Assembly (NCBI GenBank): GCA_958298945.1
Contig: OY282610.1
Span: 28,780,167 to 28,844,166, forward strand
DNA length: 64,000 nt
Direction: 5' to 3'
Origin: Atherix ibis
Lineage: Eukaryota > Arthropoda > Insecta > Diptera > Athericidae
Shown here piece after piece: positions 1 through 10,800 of this stretch; within the stretch, counting starts at the first letter, position 1, and the number at the start of each line of letters is the position of its first letter. The position numbers were made by a program, and so were the translations under genes. The notes below the pieces were generated by a model, which saw nothing but the letters and a program-made list of their open reading frames with translations, was not told the DNA's origin and searched no databases.

Positions 1-560
1 TTTGCTTCTACACATGCCCCTGCGGTATGCGGTTGTTCAAGGAGCAGAAGCATAACCCTCAGCCGATTGCTCCCCTCTCTCAGTAAAAATATAAGTTTTT
101 GCCTTGTTTGAGGTTGTTTATGTTGAAAGAGTTTGACCCCTCAAATACTACCCTTCCTTAGTCGTAGCTTCTTAAGATTAGTACCATCTTGTAGCCCCGG
201 AAATTCCTGACTTGTCCATACCTATCTTGGTTACCCAAATCCCCGCCTTAGGCTTCTAGAACAAAAATTCTGTTGGCTTGACATTTTCAGGGTGAGCTTT
301 GATGCCGACTGCAAATTTGACGCAGACTTCAAAGCTGGACCGCAAATTTGAAGTCGTCCTAGGTTCTGACTTTGACGCTGACTGCAACTTTGACGTGACC
401 GCAAAGCCAGCTTCGTTCTTGCTTCCCGCCTGAATGGGTCCTGGTTTCCAGCGTAAATTCATTGGAGGCCATTTTGTCGGAATTTTTCCACGTGCTAGCC
501 ATTTTTTCAGAATTTTTCTAACTGCCGGCAATTTTTACGCAATTTCCCACTATTTTTGTA
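1..560. other. unidentified G+C-richer segment, probably transposon-derived
   Basis: This stretch has a more balanced base composition than the A+T-rich DNA that follows. Between about 300 and 410 a short motif of the form GCAAATTTGA / GCAACTTTGACG recurs several times, interleaved with GACTTCAAAG, which gives a locally repetitive texture. A minus-strand reading frame of about 90 codons (256-531) is open across it. I recognise no protein family in that frame, and the repeats alone could keep it open. A fragment of a repeated element entering from outside the window is the simplest reading. Confidence 0.25.
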
Positions 561-839
561 CAAGAATTGCTCCAGCATATGTATTAGCATTGGGAACTGA
601 ACACTAATACTTCTAACTTGTAGTCCTGTAATTCCTTCACCCCCCTATACCAAGGACATTATATTGCCATCACACATACAGGTACAATATAATATTTACT
701 ATAATCACATACTAATATTTGCATTAAATATTTTAGAAAATTGACAACCATACAAACGTTCTACGATACTTTGTCAAGCTCTGCAACAACACATCCATCT
801 TAGATATGTCATGCCATGTGGCCAACACTTTTCCAAGCT

Positions 840-900
840 AACATGGTCTTTCGACCATATTGACATAGTATTAGTGAGTATAGAGCAATTTCCGCGAAAA
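840..900 (+). mobile_element. possible gypsy-like integrase core remnant
   Basis: Translation of about 845-890 gives WSFDHIDIVLV, which resembles the start of the integrase catalytic core of gypsy-type LTR retrotransposons, where an FDH-x-HIDIVGP-like motif carries the first catalytic Asp. The match is short. The supporting context is another gypsy-like integrase piece in the same orientation near 1940-2160. About 1 kb of unrelated A+T-rich DNA separates the two. Confidence 0.3.
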
Positions 901-1936
901 AAAATTTTAAATTTAAAAACCAAATACTTAAAAAATCAACCGTTATTAAAATCTACTATTCGAACCGTTCAATACAAGTTATTTTGGATGGTTAAAAGGC
1001 TACAGTCCACCAAATAAATGATGCTGGCGCAATGGTAGCAAGATCGTACTATAATATTTAAGCCAGTGAACCATTTTTTCCTAAAATCAGAAAAAAGTGA
1101 CCAATTATTTATATTCGTGGGTGACTAAATAAAAAGAAGGTGATTGGTCCTTAAAAGAAAAAACCCGATATATTTACAATGTATCAAATAACCGGGGCAG
1201 TTTTTTCCGGAGCGCTCAGTTGTTCCGAAATTTTCGAAAAAGAAAAAAATGCTTAACAAAAAAAAAAGAAGATTTTCCACGATAATGTTAAATTTTTCCA
1301 GACATTTTGTTACTATTGGATTTTTATCCTTTTCGTTTTCGAGTTGGAATTTAGAATTTTTTAACAATAATGGTATCGTATAAGATTTTTGTATTAATAA
1401 AAATATTAATAAACTATTATTCAACGTTAATTCTTTTCGGTGGTTCCGTACACTTTGCCTCACGTAACATTCATCAGTCAGGTAATGTACGCTGAGCGAT
1501 TAGTTCGATGTGTTCGCGTACGGTCCACATAACGTGCGTTTGTTCTACTGCCTACGTTACATATTCTCCGTTGCGTGATGAGTGAGCTGTGCTGCTATTC
1601 ACGACTGTGTGTTGATACACAGCAAAGTATACGTCACGTTGTGCGCTCAACAACTCATTCTATATACTTAGTTGTCTTTTACTGTGCGCGATGTACGCGT
1701 GCGAGTTATCCACACGTGCGTGCTTTTCCTCCGATTATGTGCAGCATGTGTACAACATTCTAATATTTAACAATAAACATTATTGAATGGTTTTCCTCCG
1801 TTTTTATTTTCTACTTTAACATAATATTTTGGAAATATTTAAAACAATTTTTTCATTTAATAAATTTAAAAAAAAGAAGAAATTGTTCTATGTTAACAGC
1901 AAAAAATAATATTAAAAAAAATTATTTGTCAAATAT

Positions 1937-2163
1937 TCAATGCCAAAGAAGAACATTTCAACCAACCACCATCATAACGCAAATGTAAATTTCTTTGTAC
2001 CAACTCATATTTCTATCCGAATAGATAGAAAAATACCAACCTTAACACCACACCTTATTCAGGGGCCCTATAGAATAATTGCAAGGGATCCCAAAAATTT
2101 CATTGTACAGATTCCCTTCTTGAGTACAGTGTATCGATATAGCACAACACTTATCCAATAAAT
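1937..2163 (+). mobile_element. gypsy-like pol remnant, integrase C-terminal tail
   Basis: The open frame from 1940 ends in GPYRIIARDPKNFIVQI followed by a STVYRYSTTLIQ segment and a stop. In gypsy/errantivirus-type pol proteins the integrase tail carries a GPYRV-x-R-x-x-K-x-F-x-I-x-I motif followed by TVS-x-DRLKPA. The order and spacing here match, with the last part decayed. No intact LTRs, gag or envelope frame could be found. This is a broken remnant with no coding potential as a whole element. Confidence 0.5.
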
Positions 2164-2229
2164 AAAAACCAGGATATTATCAGATAACTTCGAAAACACT
2201 TAGCCAAATATCCAAAAAAAACCCTCGTC

Positions 2230-3090
2230 TTGATAACTTAATAGTATCCTCTGCAAATCATTTTTTCATTCATTTTAGAACTTTTCCCTTCATCAAAATG
2301 ATCCCAAAACCCAAGAAATCCAAAAATCTTCCTACCTCATATAGACCTTCTTCCCATTTTACCAAAAATTCTAAAAAAAATTAATCCTAAAACGCCTTTA
2401 TCCTATATTTAAAACCAAGACTGTGATTCCTTAGCATCATTTTTTATTTAAAGCTGAGCATTCTTCTATACAGCAGTGTCATCGCGTGGTCGATTATATA
2501 GCGTGCTCGCTAGAGTCAAAGGAATACAGTCCAGGCATACCATATTTCATAACATTTCGCACGCTTTCCTTCGAGTATGGGATGCTGGATTGCTTTGGAA
2601 GTTGCAAAGAGTCCTACCGTCTCGTTTAAGGAATCTAAAATACTATCACTCAGACCGATATTGTCAGGTAGCTGAAACTTTTGAGTATTCTGACATTTAT
2701 CCTATCTCCGCCGGCGTCCCTCAGGCAAGTATTCTAGGTCCAATTCTTTACAATATTTACACTCATGATGTTCCTTGTCACAGTACTATCCTTACCGCAA
2801 CATGAAATACCATCCTGACATATCACAAAGATTCTTACACATCCATCAATATCCTGCAAAACCATATCCACTCCTTAAAAACCTGGGGTTCAAAAGGTCT
2901 ACAGATTCCCGATATAACCCTAAACGGCAGTAATATTCCACAAAAAATGGGCGTGCGTTATGTTGGACTCATATTTGACAAACGGTTAAGCTGGAATCCT
3001 CACTTAATGGATGATACAAACCTTTTACTACGCCTCCTAGACAGTACGTCAGTAGGTACTAAAACCGATATGGAGATATAGACTCTGTAT
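2230..3090 (+). mobile_element. jockey-like LINE reverse transcriptase remnant (copy 1)
   Basis: Stop-interrupted frames reproduce the reverse transcriptase of jockey-clade non-LTR retrotransposons. About 2290-2350 reads IKMIPKPKKSKNLPTSYRP. About 2475-2800 reads CHRVVDYI, then AFLRVWDAGLLWKL, a YYHSDRY segment and AGVPQASILGPILYNIYTHDVP, which is the family's palm region leading toward the catalytic aspartates. About 2950-3050 reads VRYVGLIFDKRLSWNPHL, the thumb. Frameshifts and stops separate these blocks, so it is dead. No poly(A) tail or target-site duplication could be fixed. Confidence 0.8.
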
Positions 3091-3574
3091 TAGAGTGCAT
3101 TAAATTTTCTATGGTATACTTAGGAATCTTAATATACACAAATCCCCTGGTCCAGGTGGTAAGGGATTTTTCAATAGGGGTGATATGCTTTCAAATGGAC
3201 CGTGTGGCCATATTTGAAATGTCAAAATGTTTTTTTTTTTACTGTCACAATAACGCTTGGAAATTATCCAATTTAATTATTAAAATAATTGTTCTTTTAT
3301 TGCAACTTATCGTGCATTTCTTCAAATTAATAGTCATCATAATCGGGCTAGTATGCTTGCTATCGTTCTTTACAAAAAGTTCGCGTTCCACTAAGGCAAA
3401 GATCCGGTCGAAGTGGCAAGCATATTACTGCCGTTCAGGCAAGTGTTGATGAAGATGAAAATTTGTTGAATTCAAGGCGTTCGAAACATTTGGGACTATC
3501 TGCCAAAACAACATGGTGTATTTTACGGTAGGATTTGGGCATACATCCTAACAAAATTCCTGTCACATAAGAAT

Positions 3575-4080
3575 TAAAGCCGTGCGTTACCTTGGACTCA
3601 TATTCGACAAATGGTTAATTTGGAAATGTCACAGGAAAATAAAAAGAAATTAACTTAAAGTACGATACAAACCAATTACTACGACTCCTAGACAGTAGGT
3701 CAGTAGGTACTGAAATCGATATGGACATATGGACTCGAACTTTTGACTTCGGCTAAACGTTCCAATTCCCTTCAAACCCAAAACTTATAATCTCGAATCC
3801 ATCGAAAAATTGTCAATACTCACTTTTATATATGAAACACTGTTATCCATCGTGACCTAAACGCTCCATTTGTTTATTAACTGTGCATTAATTCCATTTT
3901 CGTCTATCCGACCATCCTAATACAATACTTTAACAAAAGAACTGTTCACCTCCAATCTTCCATTATACGAGTACACCCATCGACGTTTGAAACGGTATTA
4001 GCCTCGTGATTTTTTGAACTTATCTCGTTCTTAGGGTGTTTTCTCCTACATGTCTTCATGTTCTTGCATCTTCATTTAAA
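3575..4080 (+). mobile_element. jockey-like LINE remnant (second thumb copy plus C-terminal tail)
   Basis: Bases 3576-3740 repeat, with divergence, the thumb segment of 2950-3090: both encode VRYxGLIFDK, then DTNxLLRLLDSxSVGT. Downstream, 3750-3960 encodes remnants of the jockey ORF2 tail, including a segment reading TVIHRDLNAPFV. The piece may be a second, 5'-truncated copy inserted next to the first, or a local duplication. All frames are broken. Confidence 0.65.
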
Positions 4081-6411
4081 AAATCTGCTTATTACAAATT
4101 AAATAAAGCTGTAGATAACATTCAAATATAAAAAAAATATTTATATATATATTATATCTCATGAATATCTTATAGATTCTTAATTTATTAATTATTTCTT
4201 AAATATATTTTTATACAATATAAATAAAATTGATAACTTTTACTTTTTGTTTTTCTGAAGAGATTTTTTTCCAATAATGCAAAATGAAAATAAATTCACT
4301 TACATTTTCTTTACTTTTCATTTTCATTTTTTTTCTTCGTTTTTTTTTTTGCATTTTAAGCCTAAAGTGTTTTACTTTCATTTTGCATATGAACTTAATT
4401 TAAATTTATTACATGCTCAGAGATATAAAAATTGGTCACCATAATTGTACTATACAAATGAATGAATAACGAAATGTATTACGATTAATTTATTTATATG
4501 AAGAAAACAACAAATTTGCTCGTCTTTATGTATGACTATATTTATAAATACGTAAGGAAATTTATAAATGATCGTGGAAAAAATTCCCGAATACCTATAA
4601 TATAATATTTGCTTATTGATTTAATAAAATCAAAATGGGAATTGGATATTTTTCCAAATTTATACTATATGCATTTGATATGAGCAAAAAGACAGAAAAA
4701 AAATTATTTTGTATATAAAATAACTATCAAAAGGTAGCTTATGAATTTTGAATTTTTACTTTATCGAATCCATTGTGAATGCAATTAGAAATTTCTTCAT
4801 AATTCAATTACAAATTAAAAAGAGAGTGTATCAATTTATAAATCTATAAAAAAAAATATTCCATTAATAATATCAAATAATTGTATAGAAAGAATTATCT
4901 AATATGAAATGAATTAAGCATGAATTATAAAATGAAAGTATGTATAAATAGTAAATTTCGGAAATTTTTGCCTTTTCTTTTCAAATGATCGCAAATAAAT
5001 TGTCCACTAAGATTTATTACAATTTGAAAAGGAAAAGCCCAAAAAAAATGATTTAGTAGGTTTTTTTTATTATAAATATTTACTAATATTGTTCATTAGT
5101 TAATCGAAGAAAATCTTAGAAAGAAAAAAAAAAATTTTATTTTTAATATTGTAATAAAAAAAAACCAACAATATATATATTGCAGTTATGAAGTATAATA
5201 AAAATAATATTGTAGTAAATAAATAAATTTGAAAATGATAATTTCGAAGGCAATGAAGGGGAAAAATATTACAAAAATTAGAAGGAAAAAAAATTGTAAG
5301 AAAAAGTGAAATAACACATTTTATAAAAAAAAAATCAAAATAATAATAATAATAATATTGTAAAAACGATATACAATATAATAAATAAATGGTAAATTTT
5401 GCAATATACATAAGGGAAATATTTTAAAAGTCATTTTATACAATTATAAACTTCTTGTCCGTTTTAATATCAGAATGTAAATATGAAAGAGAGGTCTGTG
5501 AAGGTAAACTGACTAAAGTGAAAGTGAATTTAGCCAAATTAAATAGAACTTATACAAAAATAGTCTATATATAATATTATATTAGATTTGAACAGGTAAC
5601 AATAGCATGGCATGGCATGCCATGGCAGGTAGGTATATGATATTTGCGAGTCATTCAACTCATGGTCTCGATACTCGGTCAGGCGGTGAGCATTTGGTCT
5701 AGTTTGCAATTCGATAAATTTTTTTTTATACTGCGTTTTTAATTATTATTAAATCCATTCTGAACTGGTTTCCGATAAAATACCAAAACGTAATATCTTG
5801 GAATTGAAATTGTGCAAAATTTAAGAAAAAAAAAATCAACAACTAAAAAAAAAAATTCTCTAATAACAAAATCCCATACAATTTATCGTCACCGTTTCTA
5901 TTTTATGAGTAATTTCGATATTCTCTTATAAAAAAAAAAATTAAATAAATCGAATAGATATTATTGTAGACAAGAGTAATGGGAATGGATTTAGTTCGGA
6001 AAAAAATTTCATCACGATTAATCTTAAATAATGTTTTTACTTCATCAAATCGATAAAACTTACAAAATTTTATGTTAGCTACACCTATATATATAATTGG
6101 TTTTTGTTTTTAAACCAATTGTTCGCGAAATAATTGTAAATTAGATCAGCGATAAAGGAAAAAAACAAATAGACATTTACAAGCTCTATTAAAGTTGATA
6201 ATTATTTTTCTTAAAATATATAATTATCAAGTTATATGCTCAATTTCTGCTAAGTTTGCAAAGGTTTTTTTTCTTCTTCTTCTTTTTGTAATAAAATTCT
6301 CCTTATTTTTACAATATGACTTTAGGTATGGTAATTATTATGAGTAAAAATTCAAAAAAAAATCTATTAATTTAAGGATATACCTTTACGGAATTAATTA
6401 TGTTATAATTA
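4081..6411. other. A+T-rich intergenic DNA, no gene seen
   Basis: No credible coding frame; the only longer open frame (5100-5411, minus) consists of Tyr, Phe, Ile and Leu from A+T-rich sequence and is not coding. At 5600-5700 there is a less A+T-rich patch with a perfect 14-base palindrome (5611-5624). Confidence 0.6.
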
Positions 6412-7700
6412 AAATCATCAATCATCATCATCATCCGTGAGTCCGGTCTAGACCTGCTGAGTCAATGCGCTGACTTTGTCGACACTCCCAGTATGCTTTT
6501 GTTGTCCTGGTTAACGCCATCTGTCTACCAAAGCCAGGACCTATCTCGTCTTATGGGACAATAAATGGAGCCACTGTAGACTTTACGGGTAAGATCTTGC
6601 TCAGCCATACGGATTAAGTGTCCAGCGCACTTAATTGATGATTTATTCTGATTTTTTCATCACCGACGGCGCGACAACCAGGAGTCCCACTCAGACCTGC
6701 TAAATCAAAGAATTATAAAAATAAAATTAAAGTCCCAGCTTCGCCCCCGGTCTTCTAGTTCGACACTCCCAATATGTTTGTTGCGTCCTAGTTAATGCCG
6801 TCGCTCCACCAAAGACAGAGCCTACCTCGTCTCCTGGGACCGTAAATGGAGCTTTTGTAGACTTTTCGGGTAGGATCTTCCTCAGTCATACGGATTAAGC
6901 GTCTAGCGCAATTAATCGATTAATTCTGACTTTTTCATCATCGACGACGCGTCAACCGGAAGTCCGGTCTAGGCCTGCTGAGTCAAAGAACTCCAATTGT
7001 CCCAGCTTCGTGCCGCGGTTTTCCAGTTTGACCCTCCCAATATGTTTTTGGCGTTCTGGCTAATGCCGTCGCTTCACCAAACGTGGGGCCTACCTCATCT
7101 TCTGGGACCATAAATTAAGCCAATGTATTTGCCGGTCAGGATTTTCCTCATCCATAGGAATTAAGAGTCCAGCTCATCGCATTCTATTGACTCTAATTTT
7201 ATCCACAACCGGACAGTGTCGAATCGTCTATCTTTATATAGGGAGGCAAAATTTTTTCGAAGGATTCTCCTCTCGGACGCTGACAAAGATTCGTAATGGT
7301 TTTTACTAAGAACACAAGTATTTGAAGAATACATGAGGACTAGCAACATGTAGTGCCAGTTGGTGTTGTCTTCGACGCTGATGTTGCCACCATGTACTTT
7401 GTTTTGCCCTCATTTTTGTGCACCCCAAGATTGCTCAAGGTCTCTCAATTTCTCTGGGATGCTGAACTCTCTCATTGATGTATAAAGTTTTACCCTGACT
7501 ATGCTATCATAAGCGGCTTTAAGTCAATAACCAGATGGTGAACCAACAGTTTTTACATCGACTGCCGCAGAGAGAAGATCTGATTTGTTGCTTATTTCGC
7601 TGGATTGAAGCCTCTGGTATGGGCAAATAATGTTTTCGGTGAATAGGCTTTCCTGCTAGTAAGACGGTGGAGAATATCTTATAGATGGTATTCAGCAATG
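6412..7700 (-). mobile_element. LINE reverse-transcriptase remnant with triplicated 3' tail
   Basis: Read on the minus strand from 7700 downward, broken frames give TIYKIFSTVLL (RT fingers), an AYDSIVRVKLYTSMREFSIP segment (RT palm, normally DFKAAYDS), EGKTKYMV (the conserved K-T-K-Y motif) and, at 7349-7161, SASERRILRK, which corresponds to the L-x-x-FERK-x-LR tail of this ORF2 type. After that the tail segment GHLIRMxEEDPTRKV is found repeatedly (separate entry). The element ends near 6412 with a GATGATGAT run, like the microsatellite 3' ends of some LINE clades. I cannot assign the clade firmly; an RTE/jockey-like group is likely. Confidence 0.7.
6436..7200 (-). repeat. three tandem copies of the LINE 3' tail
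   Basis: Three diverged units lie head to tail. Matching anchor bases (GTCCGGTCTAGACCTGCT and its variants) begin at 6441, 6684 and 6962, so the periods are about 243 and 278 bases; the middle unit carries an A+T-rich insertion near 6710-6740. On the minus strand each unit encodes the same decayed peptide, (R)LIRMxEEDPTRKVYxxSIYGPRR followed by a Trp-rich stretch and LGVS, and each ends near a GATGATGA string. This fits repeated 5'-truncated insertions or tandem duplication of the LINE tail. Confidence 0.7.
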
Positions 7701-7879
7701 CATATTAATAAAATACACAAACCTTGTCTCTTTTCAATGGCTGCCAAAACTAAACTAATGAACAGATGTTAATAAAATTTTGTAATTAATATTTAAAAAA
7801 AATGCAAATGACAAAAGAAAATATCGTATTACCGATATCAGCTACATCTTTGAATTAGCCAGTGAATTATCATACTGCC

Positions 7880-8175
7880 CTTGATCAAATGTAAGGAGGT
7901 TAATTTTGACGTTTCAACTGTCATTATTATAAGAGTACGTTTGTATTTTGCTATAGACAACATTTAATTATGGAGAACTACATGATTTAACAACGTGCTG
8001 AGAAAGTCAAAAATCATCTTTAGTGACGAAGCGTATTTGTGACTGAATGGCTACGTAAACAAGCAACATTTTTTTGGATCCGGACTGAAAAGCATCCAGC
8101 TATAATATCTACACTAGAAGTGGCCTATGGGTCTTGGCGAACCCGCGGTACCTGAGATGGTCTAGCGATGCCAAT
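7880..8175 (+). mobile_element. mariner remnant A, 5' half
   Basis: At about 7985-8100 the plus strand encodes KIIFSDEAYL-stop-LNGYVNKQHFF, matching the mariner transposase block around the first catalytic Asp (FSDEAHFWLNGYVNKQN). Upstream DNA (TTTTGACGTTTCAACTGTCA, near 7903-7922) resembles the segment just upstream of mariner remnant D. The N-terminal helix-turn-helix region is missing. The copy is cut at about 8176 by another repeat and resumes near 8985. Confidence 0.7.
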
Positions 8176-8981
8176 AAAATTACAAGTTTACTTACTGTAG
8201 CTCTTTGAGTGAAGAATACTCACCAGGTACTCTTAAAATAGAATGGGAGTAGGGAGCCCCAAGGTGTTTGGTCCATCGTGCCTGGCCGAGGTCAGAAGCC
8301 TTTGGCTAAAACATTGTAGCTGTGGTTGTCACCTGTATCGCAGGTACAGTCTTAGAACTGGAGCTGAGGGATAGCAGGATTCCGGGTGCTATTACTGCAG
8401 ATGATAGTAGACGTTTAGGTAGGCATTGCTACCAACCGTTGGGGTAACTAGCTTGTTATTGATTACTGACTGTTAGCAAATAGACCTAATGCAGCTGGTC
8501 AGAGGCGGGATCAGATGGAAGCATAAGTCATGACGTGTTGGAGACTGGGTGAGCAATCTACATGTTAGACTGCTCTATGGATGGCTTGATTACTTCATGC
8601 ATAGAATAAATGGTATAATTGGTAGCTGAGGCCACTTTCCATAAAAAGAACACAGAATGAGAAGGAGCAGAAACGAAATGGTGATCAGGACGGCAGGTTT
8701 TCTAAATGCTGAGAATGGTACAGTTGAAAGCTGAGTCCTCTTGCCATTAGAAGAAAACGAAGATGGTTCACGTATATAAGCAAAAGACAAAGGGTTCGAC
8801 TGGACGAAGTGGTCTAAGTAATGTATCAAAGAAGAGATGAAGATTGTGAACACGCGTGCTGAATCCGACTATCTGAATCTGGTCAGCTGTGCTGGCGAAA
8901 TCTATTACTAGACAGGTCTGTTTTCAGCGTTGATTGGGCCTATCTCAATTCCGATGATCGTAGGAGACTCGTGCTATCATT
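8176..8981. repeat. dispersed repeat family A, copy 1 (inserted in mariner A)
   Basis: Bases 8176-8450 and 8870-8981 match 45996-46290 and 46510-46620 at a level visible by eye. Shared blocks include CTTACTGTAGCTCTTTGAGT, GGCTAAAACATTGT, ATCGCAGGTACA and GTCAGCTG(T/G)GCTGG(C/T)GAAATC. Here the repeat separates two halves of one mariner; in the second site it lies inside a Tc1 element. It encodes nothing I recognise, and the terminal structure is not resolved. Confidence 0.7.
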
Positions 8982-9375
8982 TTAAATAAAAGAATAATTC
9001 TGTCTAGCGTGGATTTTGGCATCGTTGGGATGTACGGCTTTCGAAAAGAGAGTGATGCAACGGTAACTGCAAATTGCGAGAGTTATAAAGCTATGATAAC
9101 AGATTTTTTTAGGACTCAATAGGACGATATGAACTTGGACAATATCTGGTTTCAAAAGAACAGGTAAGACTTGCCACACAACAAGTGACTAATTTTAACG
9201 CCCTTAGACCTTTTTTCTGTGCAGTTACATTAAATCAATAGTCTGTGCCAATAAACCGAAAACACTTTCCTATCTGGAGAACACCATCATTTATCCCAGG
9301 ATGGTGATATTCAGCCCGATATATGTGGAAGAGTTATCCAAAATTGAATCTCTCGGATCACCATCCTGTAAACAA
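8982..9375 (+). mobile_element. mariner remnant A, 3' half
   Basis: Broken frames continue the mariner transposase after the family A insertion. About 9003-9035 reads VWRGFWHRW; then an SESYKAMITDFF-like segment with DNIWFQ at 9080-9150; and at 9300-9350 GDIQPDICGRVIQN, the C-terminal part. The segment with the second and third catalytic positions is deleted or unreadable. Several stops and frame changes make it inactive. Confidence 0.7.
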
Positions 9376-10179
9376 AACTTTTAATACCAATTAAATAATC
9401 CGCAACAAAGATATTTTTTTTATTTGAATTTAAGATGAATCATTTTCAACGGAAAACTTATTACATAAATTTATTTTCACAAACACACATGTACCAGTAT
9501 ATTGAATGAAATAATTTATAAGCTATGCATTTTGAGGTAGTTCACTTTTGATTAATATTTAATAAATATTTTTTATAGCATTAAAGAATTGTTGGGTGTG
9601 CAAATATCCATTCACAATAAATTTTTCGTTTTCCTTTCTTTATAAAAAGTTCCGTTGGAACCTTGACTTATAATCTGGGTCATTTTTTTCTTTTCCAATT
9701 TCAATCTATAGTTATACGTTATTGCTATTAATAACTACAATATTTGACAATTAGTAATATATTATTATCTGAAGAGGACAATATTTTAAATTTAATTTCC
9801 AATATACGAATACACTATGCTATTGATATATGCATGTATGTATAATGAAAATTATTTTCTTAAATTTTATAATTTTTTTTTCCAACACATTATGTTTATT
9901 TTGAACAAATTATAGGTGGAATTTATATTTTATTAAAATAACCGTGTAACATAAGTTTTGTGATTCATTTAATATTATTTAAATAAGTGAAGCCAATTAT
10001 AAAGCCACATTTTTATTATATATTTTTTTTCATAATTTATATATAGATCTTTTAGTATTATAACAGACTTTGCTAAAGGATTATCCATTTCGTAAGCCCT
10101 ACTATTTGACAGCTGTCAAATATATTATATATATCATTCAAGGTGACAATTTGCTTAGTTTAAGATTTATCATTTTACT
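9376..10179. other. A+T-rich intergenic DNA, nothing seen
   Basis: No coding frame or repeat beyond simple A/T runs. Confidence 0.5.
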
Positions 10180-10800
10180 ATATATTACTAACCAATAGAT
10201 ATTGTAAAAACTTTTCAGAAAAGTTTAAATTATAAGTGATTTTTCTGCCGTAGTCACGTTTCGCATAAAATTTTCTCCAGCGATGAGGTGGATACATCTA
10301 TAAACGAAATCGGCGCATATAGACTTTAGAAAACCCACAAGTAATTGTCATGGGTTTTTAGAGCCCCATATGGGAAATTTTACTTATTGTATTTGCGAAA
10401 ACTGATAATTTGGTCTTAAGGTATCATTGGCCCTTATTTCTTTGAACATGAAAAATGGAAGACCGTTATTGTCAATTTTGAGTGCTATAACCGCTTGATA
10501 ACTGATTTTTTTAGTCTGAACTTGAAGATTTTAATCTGGACCATATGTGGTTTCAACAATACGATACCACAACCATTTTATTGTGTCAAAACTTTTCAGA
10601 ATACTTTTTTTCGGAAATTTGATTACAAGATCTGGAAATTTGACACCGTTGGAATATAAAAAAAATTATATTTATGCAGATAGAACTCACACTTCCGACT
10701 ATTTAAAAACCATCATCCATAAAGTAATGACCGGATTATAGTCTGAAACGTGCGAAAATTTCATAAAATATTAATTCAAAAAAATTGAGTCCTCCAACAT
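10180..10800 (+). mobile_element. mariner remnant E
   Basis: At 10430-10560 the plus strand encodes FFEHEKWKTVIVNFECYNRL, then LITDFF and, in another frame, LDHMWFQQYD, which is the mariner transposase region around the second catalytic Asp (D of FQQDGATCH, here decayed). At 10600-10740 it gives LITRSGNLTPLEY and YADRTHTSDYLKTII, the decayed C-terminal part. Bases 10240-10275 (TAGTCACGTTTCGC) match the start of mariner remnants F and G. It is inactive. Confidence 0.7.

Noticed and set aside
1480..1800. Solo LTR of a gypsy element (AATAAA-containing balanced patch)
   Set aside because: It lies upstream of the integrase tail rather than downstream and no TG...CA ends or target duplication could be fixed.
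5100..5411. 103-codon minus-strand frame
   Set aside because: Composition is Tyr/Phe/Ile/Leu from A+T-rich DNA with homopolymers; not protein-like.
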